Origin: a virus | Reading direction: 5' to 3' (one strand) | Virus record (IMG/VR): IMGVR_UViG_3300010354_000506 | Coordinates: 1 to 27,154 of that record | Length of the DNA stretch: 27,154 nt | Shown: one piece after another, positions 1-11,300 of the stretch | Layout: every line of letters starts with the position of its first letter | Position numbering within the stretch: position 1 is the first letter of the stretch | Notes under the pieces: model-generated | What the model was told of the DNA's origin: nothing | The model's database searches: none | The model's input: the letters and a program-made list of their open reading frames with translations, nothing else | Position numbers and translations under genes: made by a program

Positions 1-3000
1 AGAAACTACAGGAGGTGTTTGCGAGGTTCCTTCGTAAATATATCTAATTTTTGTAACATCAGAATATGATATAACTTCATCACTACTTGAATCAACATCA
101 ATTCCTCTTAATGGAATAACTTTATCTCCTGGTGTTATAATTAACACTCTCTTGTTTTCATAGAAAGTTTTTAATCTTGGTCTTGCTTTTAAAACTTCTA
201 CAGTTGCCGTTAATTTCAATACAGGGAAGTTTGAAGTTGTTCCAAAGAAACTACTCGGCAAATTAATAATGACACTACCAGCAGTAACCCCGCCAGTTTC
301 AGAAATTATCGAATTTTGTATAGTAACTTGACTATCTTTTAGAAAAATAATATCACCATTTGATACGGTAGTTGAAGATTTTTTATCTAATACTGTTAGA
401 ATAAAATTTTCTTTTGAGAATGGAGCAAAACGTTGAGTTCCATAAGGAAGTTGAGCAGCAAATGTAATATTACCTCCGCTTGTAGAAGCAATAGTCACAA
501 AATCTCTTCTAAAGAAATAAGAAATTTCAGAATTTTCTGGATCCTGTACAATTTTACTTAAATACTTTGCTGATGTTGGAATAAGTAGAGTAGATTTTGC
601 TGCATTCCCAATATTTGGTCTTACTCTAATTACGCTAGTATTTGCAACATTGTTTTGTAAAACATTATCAAAATAAATTCTAGCTTTGACCAAACCCTCT
701 GGTAAATCTATTCTTTGTACAATTACACGAATGACATTATTGGCGGTGTCGGTAAATTGTAGCAAATCTCCAGGAACTAATTCAGTTGCAGGATTTCCAG
801 AGAATCCATTACACTCAATATACTTAGATCCTTTAGATCCAGAAAAAGTAAAATCTGTCAATACTTTAGTATTTAAAAATGAAGAATCAAAAGTTTCTAC
901 GTCACATGTAAATGTATATACATCACCAGCGCCAAAAGAAGAATGCATTGATTTTACATTTTCTGCTCCATAAGTTTGCACACTATTTCTGTACAAAACA
1001 GGAGAAACTACAGCAGATGAAATTACATTTGTGTTTCCAGTATCAAAAGAAATAGTTGGAGTTGTAGAATATATTTGAGATACTAAATTTTTATCTTTTA
1101 TGACAACTTTATAAATGAAATTGCCATTGAGACCAATCTCTACAGCAGAGTTATCATATGTTATACCATTAATTTTTAATTTTGTTGTAGCAGGATATCC
1201 TTCTCCTCTATAATTTACCACAAAATGAGAAATTGTTCCATCTCTTGCTATTCGCTGAGTATTTCCTGCTTCATCTGCGATTGTTTCCCCAGAAACAAAT
1301 TGCCCAGACAATACTCGTACATGCAAAATAGAACCAGATGTGTATTTTGTATCAGACGAACCTTCTACAATACCATAGGCTTTGCTAGTTAATCCAGTAA
1401 CATATTTGCCAGGTACAAAAGTTTGTGTGGCAATACTTTGATCTAAAACAATTTTTGTAAAAAATGTTGGATTAAAATAAGATAATTTAAATATAGAGTT
1501 ATATGTTGTTTGTCCTGAATTTAATCTACCTTTGGATAAAATAATATCAGTGTCTATATTAAATCCAGATCCAATTTTTTGTAATCCAAAATCTTTTGGT
1601 TTTGCTGCACCAATAATAGGAGTAACTACATCGTTATAATCCACAATTTCGGAATATGCAGATATAGAAGCATTTGCTCCTTGACCCTGAAAATAAAATT
1701 CTCTTGCATCAGTTTGGGTCAAAAATAATTTTCTTCTTTTTACAGTATCAAAATCATCATATTCTTTTAAGAAAATTTGAATGTCTTCTTTGTTACCAAG
1801 TACTGTTAGTTCTAGATAATTCGGTTCAGTGGTTCCTACATATGGGATGTCTGGTCTTTTTACAACGGAATATGATAAAACATCAACACTTCTTGCGATA
1901 GTTGCAGCAGCAGAAGATCCTAAATTTACAACATACCAAAGTTTTGTAAATGTGGTTCCAAACTCAGAATCTGTAGGAAAAGATCTGGTCGCATAATTTG
2001 CTGGATCACGTAAATATAATGTTACAATTCCATCATCTAATCCAAATTTTTGACCTCTACGATTCAAAGTTTGTTTTGAATATGATGACATTTCAGTATT
2101 ATTTAAACCAATAGATCCATCATTGAATGCAGAATTTAGATAAATTGTAGGATATGCAGTTAATTCTGCTCCATCCGCATTAAGTGGAATACTGCCATAA
2201 ACATTTGTAATATTAAAATATGCGAGTGAAGAAAATTTAGTTCTATTATTTTGTTGTACTAAGGTATCTCTGGCTTTATTAATTTCTAAATACTTTTTCT
2301 CTTTGTTAATAATTTCATAACCTTTAATGTATGCTTTGCCAGATTCAACACCAGCTAGCATTAATTGAGAGGCATCTGAAATTTTTTTACCATTTACTAA
2401 ACCAGTTTCTTCATTTAGTGGATAGACTCCTTTATTATTATCTTTTTGATAATATTCTCTCAAATCTAAAGAAAAATTATCTACAACATAATCTCCAGAT
2501 TCATCAAACGTTCTTCTTGCTAAAGTTTCTTCTAATACATTATAATCAGTAGATTTTACAAGTTGTTGTATTTCTCCATTTTTGATAGTTACAAGTTGAA
2601 TATATTGACTATCAGTTAATGAATCAAAATCTAAAACAACTAAACTCAAATCAATATTTAAACGATGCGAACCAGGCGCAGCAAAATTAGAAGATCCTCT
2701 TGCATTATCATACAAAGAACTGTCTTTTTCTGGAGTAATAATGTTTTCGGTAATAGCAAATCCAACTTTAGCAGATGGTTTATTATAATATTTGTCAACT
2801 ACTATTAACTGCTCAGAATTGTTGACAAAATAACCATTAACAAAGTAAACTCCAGATTCTACTTTAACAGCAGAAGCATAACCCATTGCAGGACTATCAA
2901 TAATTTTACTAATTCCAGTATCGTAATCTTTTACTGTAATTGTAGTTGGAAGAACACTACCATCAGTTCCGACAACTAATGTTGGAGTATCAGCAAGATC

Positions 3001-3474
3001 TAATACTTCTAATGTTTCTCCTTGTCTAAAAGTAAACTCATTATTTGCATTACCACTATTAGTATATTTTATAAACAATACATCAGATTCAACTTCGGAA
3101 GATTTGGAATACCATATAACAGATGCTTGCACTCCCGAAGACAAACCTTGCAAAGTTTTCCCAACTAATTTAGAAATATCATATTTTTCAAATACAATAT
3201 TTCCATTTACGTTTACAGCAACTTCAGAAACAGATGCTAATTTAACGTAATCTAGTTTATTGTTAAACGCTACTTCGCCAGGAACTACTTGTTGTCCCTG
3301 CTTAAATCTACTTCTACCAAAATTTTCAATTTGATTTTGTAAAACAGATTGTAACGTAGTTAATTCTCTGGTTTGAATACTATAACCAGGACGGAATAAT
3401 ACCTTGTAAAATCCCTTATCTTTATCAAAGTCGTCATTATATGGTGGGACGTTAAGATTTGTCTTTTGAGGCAT
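1..3474 (-). CDS. DUF4815-type virion structural protein (3' part missing)
   Basis: An open frame of 1158 codons runs without a stop from the ATG at 3474 off the left edge, so the C-terminus is missing. The N-terminus begins MPQKTNLNVPPYNDDF and continues with FRPGYSIQTRELTTLQS and a QGQQVVPGE stretch, which I recognise as the start of the DUF4815 structural proteins found downstream of gp8 in cyanomyoviruses. Around residues 180-260 there is SGVYFVNGYFV and SAKVGFAITENIITPE, also typical. It is probably a large baseplate or tail-fibre-attachment protein exposed on the virion. A weak Shine-Dalgarno (GAGAA) precedes the ATG, and the gp8 stop lies 38 bp upstream, so it is likely co-transcribed with gp8 as a late gene. 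The exact position in the virion is inferred from gene order. Confidence 0.85.
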   Translation of the reverse strand, partial: MPQKTNLNVPPYNDDFDKDKGFYKVLFRPGYSIQTRELTTLQSVLQNQIENFGRSRFKQGQQVVPGEVAFNNKLDYVKLASVSEVAVNVNGNIVFEKYDISKLVGKTLQGLSSGVQASVIWYSKSSEVESDVLFIKYTNSGNANNEFTFRQGETLEVLDLADTPTLVVGTDGSVLPTTITVKDYDTGISKIIDSPAMGYASAVKVESGVYFVNGYFVNNSEQLIVVDKYYNKPSAKVGFAITENIITPEKDSSLYDNARGSSNFAAPGSHRLNIDLSLVVLDFDSLTDSQYIQLVTIKNGEIQQLVKSTDYNVLEETLARRTFDESGDYVVDNFSLDLREYYQKDNNKGVYPLNEETGLVNGKKISDASQLMLAGVESGKAYIKGYEIINKEKKYLEINKARDTLVQQNNRTKFSSLAYFNITNVYGSIPLNADGAELTAYPTIYLNSAFNDGSIGLNNTEMSSYSKQTLNRRGQKFGLDDGIVTLYLRDPANYATRSFPTDSEFGTTFTKLWYVVNLGSSAAATIARSVDVLSYSVVKRPDIPYVGTTEPNYLELTVLGNKEDIQIFLKEYDDFDTVKRRKLFLTQTDAREFYFQGQGANASISAYSEIVDYNDVVTPIIGAAKPKDFGLQKIGSGFNIDTDIILSKGRLNSGQTTYNSIFKLSYFNPTFFTKIVLDQSIATQTFVPGKYVTGLTSKAYGIVEGSSDTKYTSGSILHVRVLSGQFVSGETIADEAGNTQRIARDGTISHFVVNYRGEGYPATTKLKINGITYDNSAVEIGLNGNFIYKVVIKDKNLVSQIYSTTPTISFDTGNTNVISSAVVSPVLYRNSVQTYGAENVKSMHSSFGAGDVYTFTCDVETFDSSFLNTKVLTDFTFSGSKGSKYIECNGFSGNPATELVPGDLLQFTDTANNVIRVIVQRIDLPEGLVKARIYFDNVLQNNVANTSVIRVRPNIGNAAKSTLLIPTSAKYLSKIVQDPENSEISYFFRRDFVTIASTSGGNITFAAQLPYGTQRFAPFSKENFILTVLDKKSSTTVSNGDIIFLKDSQVTIQNSIISETGGVTAGSVIINLPSSFFGTTSNFPVLKLTATVEVLKARPRLKTFYENKRVLIITPGDKVIPLRGIDVDSSSDEVISYSDVTKIRYIYEGTSQTPPVVS

Positions 3475-3512
3475 TTTATTCTCAAGCTCTTGCGAAATTT
3501 ACTTTATTCTGA

Positions 3513-5339
3513 TCAGAACTCAATTACGAGTTTAATATCTTCTACTTGGTCAGGTGCTCTTGTGATTAATCTTCTATTTTCAATATACACAATTTCACCC
3601 GAATTTGGTTGAATTTCAGGTAAAGCAAGACCATTGGTAAAAGTAGATCCTAAAGATGAAGCATTGAATGAAGTATCAACTGTTCCTGTAATATTGGATG
3701 TTGATCCAGTAACAGGATTTGAAGCATTCGATGCAAATGATCTCACAACACCGTTATCTTGGTGATAATCTGGTGATTGGAAATATTTCAGTACTCCTGT
3801 GGTAGTTGAACCTGCATCTAGTGTCCAGGCAACCACAGTTCCTTTTGCAACATTTCCGCCACCTAAACTTTGAGTAATTTCTTCATCTTGTTGGAAAAGA
3901 CCAGTAACTCCAGTTAGTTTAACTGCTCTTAGATTAGATAGAGTATCAACAGTAGCATAATTAGAAGTGCCGTATAGTAAAGGATCTTGCAGAATACCAA
4001 TTCTTCTAAAATCGTTTTCTACTGGGAAATCTCCACCACCTTCAGCATATGTCAAGCGAATATTTGTCATAATACGCTTAGCATTTAATTCAATAATTGG
4101 ATCCTTTCCGTGACCACCTTGAGGAGAAAGAACACATTCAATAGAACCAGTTGCTGAAGCACCTACCGTTACTGGAGTTGTTAAAGCAGCATCGGAGTAT
4201 ACATTACCATTTTTTAAAATAACATTTGCATATGTATATCCAGATCCAGCAGCATGTAAATAAGCGTAATTAATTTCTCCAGTGCCAGTTGTGCCAAATT
4301 TAACAACACCGCCAGATCCATCTCCTAAAACAGGAGTATAAAGTGCAGATTGACTAGTTGGTAAATTTGAACCAATTGATTTTAGTACAGCGGCACTAAT
4401 TGCACCATCAACTGCTGCTGTTTGAACATTATTATCAGCAACAATAGGAATAAAGTCAGTGGAAAGGAATCTCAGAACATCATTAGTGGAAATAGTATAC
4501 ATATACTTCCAAATATAATTTGACTGCCCATTTGCATCTGCTGGTTCTTTGTAGATTCCATTAGCATATGTGCCACTAGAAGGCGCTGTAGATGGTTCGT
4601 ATGCTACGGTTGGCAATACACCACCAGGCAATAAAGAAGCTGGTCTTTCTCCATTATAAAGGCATTTAAATACCTCATAACGATTATTTACAACATAAAA
4701 TTTAGCAGTTGAAATGTTTTGGGAACCAGTTGAACCACCAGATAAAGTTACTGCTGAAGTTTTTTGCTCTGAATAATCTGGTCTCCACATATCAAAACGA
4801 CTATTAGTTGAGACATCCCAATTGTATCTTCTAACTACAGGTCTAGCAAATTCTCCAGTGATTCTCTTTGCGGCTAGAATATCTGCGTATGAAATATATT
4901 TTTCAGATTGGTTATCATATGGGATAGGTGGAATGTCGTCAGTAGCAAAACGATAAACACCAGATAGTGCGCTTGCGGCAGTGTTTGTGCTGGTAACAGG
5001 ATTGTATCCTGTTAAAGTGGAACCAGCAGCAGGTACTGCAGCAGCAGTTGGACCAATAGCAGATAAAAGTAAACTATTTTGATATGATGCAACTACATCT
5101 GCTCGGAAAGTGGCAGAAGCAAAGTTTGCGCCAATAAATACTTTTTGCCCAGCAACAAAATCAGTTGCTGACTTATTATAAACTTCTAAATATGCAAACC
5201 ATCTCTGAGGTCTTCCTACGAAAAAATACATTCTAGTTCTTTCGGAAGAAGTATCTAAACCACCAGTAGGTTCTGTTAGAGATTCATAAAACTGCTTGGC
5301 ATTAAAAATTCTAAACTTTTCAGAAATGATTGCGGCCAT
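3513..5339 (-). CDS. 8: baseplate wedge protein, gp8-like (cyanophage form)
   Basis: This 608-aa protein begins MAAIISEKFRIFNAKQFYESL, followed by RTRMYFFVGRPQRW near residue 35. I recognise this as the cyanomyovirus protein in the T4 gp8 position. T4 gp8 is 334 aa, so the cyanophage form is much longer. In T4, gp8 is a wedge subunit that links gp6, gp7 and gp10. The residue 150-175 segment (IPPIPYDNQSEKYISYADILAAKRI) and the NYIWKYMYTIS segment near residue 270 are consistent with a conserved structural core. The gene sits directly downstream of the giant gp7-slot gene and has its own tandem late promoter 40-50 bp upstream of the ATG. The call rests on remembered sequence and synteny. Confidence 0.82.
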   Translation of the reverse strand: MAAIISEKFRIFNAKQFYESLTEPTGGLDTSSERTRMYFFVGRPQRWFAYLEVYNKSATDFVAGQKVFIGANFASATFRADVVASYQNSLLLSAIGPTAAAVPAAGSTLTGYNPVTSTNTAASALSGVYRFATDDIPPIPYDNQSEKYISYADILAAKRITGEFARPVVRRYNWDVSTNSRFDMWRPDYSEQKTSAVTLSGGSTGSQNISTAKFYVVNNRYEVFKCLYNGERPASLLPGGVLPTVAYEPSTAPSSGTYANGIYKEPADANGQSNYIWKYMYTISTNDVLRFLSTDFIPIVADNNVQTAAVDGAISAAVLKSIGSNLPTSQSALYTPVLGDGSGGVVKFGTTGTGEINYAYLHAAGSGYTYANVILKNGNVYSDAALTTPVTVGASATGSIECVLSPQGGHGKDPIIELNAKRIMTNIRLTYAEGGGDFPVENDFRRIGILQDPLLYGTSNYATVDTLSNLRAVKLTGVTGLFQQDEEITQSLGGGNVAKGTVVAWTLDAGSTTTGVLKYFQSPDYHQDNGVVRSFASNASNPVTGSTSNITGTVDTSFNASSLGSTFTNGLALPEIQPNSGEIVYIENRRLITRAPDQVEDIKLVIEF

Positions 5340-5375
5340 TGAAAACTTCTCTCTTGCTAATTGGTTCGTAATTCT

Positions 5376-5389
5376 TATTTATATTTATA
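5376..5389 (-). promoter_or_regulatory. tandem T4-type late promoter upstream of gp8
   Basis: On the minus strand the sequence reads TATAAATATAAATA, two overlapping copies of the T4 late -10 element TATAAATA (5382-5389 and 5376-5383). It lies 37-50 bp upstream of the gp8 ATG and just before the 2982-aa gene's stop codon region. There is no -35 box, as expected for a gp55-dependent late promoter. Confidence 0.72.
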
Positions 5390-5392
5390 CCT

Positions 5393-8300
5393 CTAATTCA
5401 GAGTTCTTAAATAATCTCCAGCATTATGTGTTTTTGTCGTAGTATTATATTGACCTCTAGAAACACCAATAAAACGATCAGATAGTTTAGAAGTATAAGT
5501 TACAATCTCATCCCCCACCAAGAGTTTTCCTGACGATGGGAATCTATCAGTATTTGCAATATAAATGATCGTGCTGGATGTTGTTAGTGGTAATTGTAGA
5601 TATGCTCCATATTCATTGGTAGATCCATATCCAAGATTCATTAAAGTATCTTCATTTATTGCTTTAGCACTATTTGGTCTTAATTCAAAATCTTGAATGG
5701 TTATATTTCCATATGTTCTCTCGAATTGATCTAAGGTAATACCGCCAATATTAATAAAACCACTATCATTGAATGCTCCATTTTCAAATTTCTTTAAAGT
5801 TGGTCCCATAGTAATTGGACTATAAGAAATTGGAGTGTTAACTTCCTCTGCATAAAAATCCATACACCCCATAGGAATAGTTTTGATTATTTCTGGTTGT
5901 ATTTTTTTAATAGTAGATTCTTTTACATTATCCCACGATGTATGAACATTAACAATAATATCTTTTGTTAAAGATACTACAGAATTTAATATTGCAGTTA
6001 AATGTAATTCTTGCTTAATTGATACCGAATCATATTTAATATCTGCAATATTTGGAGTGTTACTTAAAGTATTAATTCCTGTTGTAATTACAACAGAAGA
6101 TGCTAATAATTCAGTCGGACTAATGATGGATGGTTCTTCGTGAACGGCAAACCCATATTCAAGATTGACTATAGAAGATATTAATAAAGTTGTAGAAATT
6201 TTTGGGAAAAACGTTATTTCAAATTTACTATTAACTTTCTTCTCAGGATTTTTAATAATATCGTATCCTTTTGCAACATAAACTTTTGGAGAAGTTAAAT
6301 AATTGCTACCAGGATTTGTTAAAACAACATCAATTACTTCTCCGCCACTTACTACAACAAATCCTTCCGCGCCACCTCCTTGTGCTGGAGAAATAATACT
6401 ACCACCTTCATCTCTTAATGGTTGAGGAACAAAAACTAATTTTGGAGCATTTTCATATCCATATGCTCCAGGTTGAATTTTTCCAAAACCATATTGATTA
6501 TATTTTCTATCATTCCATTCTAAGGAAGAAATTTTTCCATTTTCAATTTTTGCAAATACCGTCAATCCTTCTCCTTTGTATGTTTCATCATTAGGAGTAA
6601 CTGTTAGTTTTCCAAAGAAATTATTTGCAATTGAAGAATTAGTATTGTACTGACTCTTTGAAACTTTATCAGGAAGTGAAAGAATAGTCCTATACTTAGT
6701 TTCACCATCAATTTTGATTTGATCACCGATATCAACAAAATTGGGAATTTTTTTACCTAGTGATGACCCAATTAACCAACCAGAATTATCTTTTTGTAAA
6801 ACACCAATTGTTTCGTCATCAGTTTCAAATGCGCTGACACTAATAATTGCAGAGGAAGGGATAATCAAATCACCAAGACCAGAAGCTAAACCATTTACAA
6901 TAGTAATATTTTTATTAGTTACAAATGGTGCATTTTGCGCTTGCAATAATAACACAGATCCAGTAGGAGTTACTGATACTCCTTTTGCTTTTCCTATTGC
7001 ACTATTGTTATGAAGACTATTGCCCTGATAAGCAATTCTATCCGCATACTGTGCTAATGGTGGTACATAATTTAAATTAATTTTTACTAAATTAAAATAA
7101 GTATCTTCTTCATAATTAAAAGCTGTTACAGTAGTAGACGCAGATCTACCATAAAAATACAATATAACAACTTTTTGTCCAGGAAGAATTGGGTTGGTGA
7201 AAGTAATAGATGATCCTTGAACGGTGTAATTTCTAGTTTTCTTTTGCAGAACTCTATCTACAAAAACTAATAAATTATTATCATTAAAAACTTCAAGTGG
7301 TTTTTTATTAGATCTTCTTCTCATAATAAATGGACCATAAAAAGATCCACTTACAAAAGAATCATCAATTTCTGCCAATTCGTAATTTGAGATAGAATAA
7401 GCACCGAATGTTTGACCAGATTTTGGCGGTTCAGTGAAAACAATTTGATTTGGAGTAACAGATCTCTTTATATAATATGATCTATCAACTGGAAAAGTAG
7501 GTGTTATTCCAGGATTTTGTAGAACACCATCTATAGTTACAATTAAGTTATCCCCAGATTCTAATATAATATCTGAACTATTACTAGAATTTAATAAATT
7601 AAAAGTGTTTTTTATACCATCAAATTGAGAAGAAATATCTGTTATAGTTCTAAAATAAGTAGAGTTTACTGTAGTGTTTTTATATCGTAACGCTCTTCCC
7701 ACAAATTTTTGTTTTGGTGTATCAACGCCTTCAACATATGATGATGCAGATATTGATTGACCAATAGAATTTCTATATCCTAAAGGAGCTTCATTAAATG
7801 TAATTTGTGTTCCAGAAATTGTAAATGCTTTTCCTGGTTGTTGAATTACGCCATCTAGTGTAATGACAATGTTTTCTTGGGTAGGAATAAACAAATTATT
7901 ATTGCTTCCACTAATTTTCATAGTAAATACTTTTGTTCCAGATCTATTACCATTTGAATCAAAATAACCATTAAATTCTGGAGTTAGATAAAATTCGTAA
8001 CTTTGAGTTTCTGAATCATCAAATGTATTTACAAATAATGATCCTTTTCCCCTTTGTTTATCAACAAAACTAGATGATAAGATTACATTAGTAACTGTTC
8101 TATAAGATTTTTCAACAGTAATTTTATTTTTTTCTGGATCCCAGAGTTGAATAGATGAAACATGGTCAATTTTTGGTTGTATACTATTAATTTTAGCAAC
8201 ACCAACCGAATCTATAGCAACCTCACCAAATAATTGGAATCCAGCAGGGTGGGTAGAAGATTTTATTAATCTTCTCCAAATATCAATAGGAGTTCTCGAC

Positions 8301-11300
8301 CTAACAACATACGAATAATCTTGATAGAAGTAAGAATCTGCTAATTTTTGAGAAGAAGAACTAATTTTAGATCTATCGGAAGCATAGTATCCAATATTAT
8401 CGAAGTATGATTTAACATCATAATTAAATTCTCCAACAAAAGAAGAAACTACAATAGCAGTATTATTTTGAGTTTTGCCAACAATTGATAAATTAGTCTT
8501 AAATTCTCCTTCTACTCGATTCAAACGAAGAACGTTACTACCTTCTTTCCAACCTTCCTTAGAAACATAACCTGTAGCAATTTTAGTGGATCCATCATAT
8601 TGCTCTATAATTTCATTTTCAAAAAATGCTTTTTCTGGAAAATTTTTAAGAATTAAAATTCTATCAGAAGTAATTTTTCTTTTTGTTGTTACATCACTAT
8701 TGAATCCTTTTCCATTATCTATTATGGATACTTTAGATGGAACACCTATTTCTTTACTGGAAAAATATGCTTTAACATCTGTTTCTATAATTCTAATTTC
8801 TGGTTTAGATGTAAATCCTGTTCCTCCATTCAATAATACTACTGCTGAAATAGTATTATCAGCATTTTTTCTAACATCAAATGAATAATTTCTTCCATCC
8901 CCCTTTACTAAGACAGCTCTTGGTTTGGAATAGTTGGATCCAGAATTAATTATAGAAATACCAGTAATACTACCAGTATTTTCATTCCAAACAACATCAA
9001 CTTTGCATTCTGTAGAAGAAGAAGGTTGAACTCCAGTTACTACTGGCAATTTAGACATATTTTTTCCAGAATTTACTATTCTGACCGAATTTATTTCACC
9101 GACAGCACCAGAAGATGTAGTTGTGTATGAGATAACTCCAGATCCAGAATGTTGGGGATAATTGGATACTTCATATACCATTTCAAGTGGAGTAGTATAT
9201 ACAATCTTATGCTCTCCTTGTAACGGATCTTCAATAATTTTTAAATAAGATTTTTCCGAATCAATAATATTGTTTTTATCAAAATAATAATAATTTGTAA
9301 ATTCAGTATCTTTTGGATCGGTAAAAGTATTTGATGCAATATTAGCGCCAAAACCAATTTTTAAAGTTGTGAAAGAATTTGCAAATCCTGGTATAATCGG
9401 ACTTTTTTCTACCTCAGTTGTAATTATATTGTAATTTCCACTGGGAGAAAATTCAAGAAAACTTCCAGATAATGATGGATGTGAAGTATCAAATTTATAC
9501 TTATAATATTTTTGTACTGGAGTAATGGGATTTTTAGTCCAATTTATATTATCATAAGAAAATTCAAATTTATATGTTGGTGATTGTAAAATATCAACAA
9601 CTCCAACTATTTTTCTAGGGGTGTTTTGATCATAGAAAAAACTAGAAGAATTCAATGGATTGATAGTAGTTAGTGTACTTCCAGAATCAAATGTTACTTC
9701 TAGTTCTCTAGTTATTGGATTGTAAGAAGATATATATGGATCAGAAGGAGTATTACCTAGTTGATAATTAAAATTAAACAAATATTTTGGTAAATATGCT
9801 TCCACTATTTCATTGTTAATATGATCGGAAGCAATGGTATTTTCTTGCGCCCTTAGTACATTTAACGAGTTGTTTACAGTATTGACAGATGTTACTTTAA
9901 CAATTTCAGTCCCTAACTGCAAAAGATCATTAATTGATATAGAATTTACCTCATTTAAAAATAGTTGAGTGTTTAATTTTGCAAATCCAGCATGATCAAC
10001 TTCTACAATTAACGATCTAGTAGAAGATGATGTTGGATTTCTGTAAATTGAATTGGGCAATACAGTAAGAAGATCACCTTTTGCGTAGAATTTTCCTTTA
10101 GATGTAATTTGAATAGAAGTAACTAATCCGTTGGTTACTCTAATAGTAGCTTTTGCATTATTTGTATTTCCAGGATTTCCAATAACGGCAGTTGTTAGAT
10201 CACTAGTTATCTGTCCAGTTTCATTACGACACTTAGTTTGATCTGAAAAAATTAATTCTACATTTGTATATGTGGCATTACCATTTGCATCATATGCGTA
10301 ATCAGAACCACTATTAAGTACTAAAACTCTTCCAATACCAGTATCACTTAATATTTTATTATAGGTAGGTGTGTTCAACTTCACTTTTTGATAAATTCGT
10401 CTTCTTACATAGATTGTTGTAGTGGTATTTGTGTCATCTGGTCTGATATTGACATCAATTAGATCACCAACTGACACTCCATGATTTTGATTGGTTTTTA
10501 GAATAGCAATTTTATCGGTATTTGTTAATACTTTTATATCATAACTTAAAGGATTCTTCTGTACAATTTTACTGCCAACGGTATCCCTCAAATCACTAGT
10601 TTTTAAGAAATAATTAGAAGAAACTTCAAAATTTCCACGTAATACGCGAATTTTGCAGGTATTTTTTTCTTCAGTTGACTCCAAAACTACCCCAAAAGCT
10701 TTTTGATTCAATACCACTGCTCCAGGAGCAGTATTGTCTGATATTAATACAGGATTTCCATTAGGAGTAGAAGAAACTTGGAAATTTGTTGGAGTTGGAT
10801 TTACTACGTAATAAATTTTATCAGTTAAGAGACCAGAAAATGCTGAAGAAAATATAATAGGTTCATTTAATTCAAATGTATTAGATGCTAAATTAATTCT
10901 GTTATTTGATGAAGAAAGAATTATTGCTTGCTTTCCATTTGTTTGGGAAATTTGTGAACCTAAACTATAACTAGAAACTTTATCAACTACAACACTAATT
11001 ACCTCTATAGAAGCCGATACTGTATTTGTTGCAGATGAATTAATATTTTCAAATTTTTTGGTAACTTCTTTTAATACAATATCTTTTGAATTGAACACAT
11101 TACCAACAACCCTACCTGTTGCTAATGTTCCAGATTGTGTTAAAATATCACCATCATACAAATAGCATGGAGATTCTGTAGTTAACTTAACACATTTATC
11201 TAGAGATGGTGGTAATAGAATAACAATTGAATTATCACGCATCAATACATCTGTACTAGTTAAAGTATAATCAACAATATTTCTAGCATCAATAGTTGTA

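Noticed and set aside
686-2552. Forward ORFs of 73-95 codons over the left structural gene
   Set aside because: They lie opposite a continuous DUF4815 frame and have no signals.
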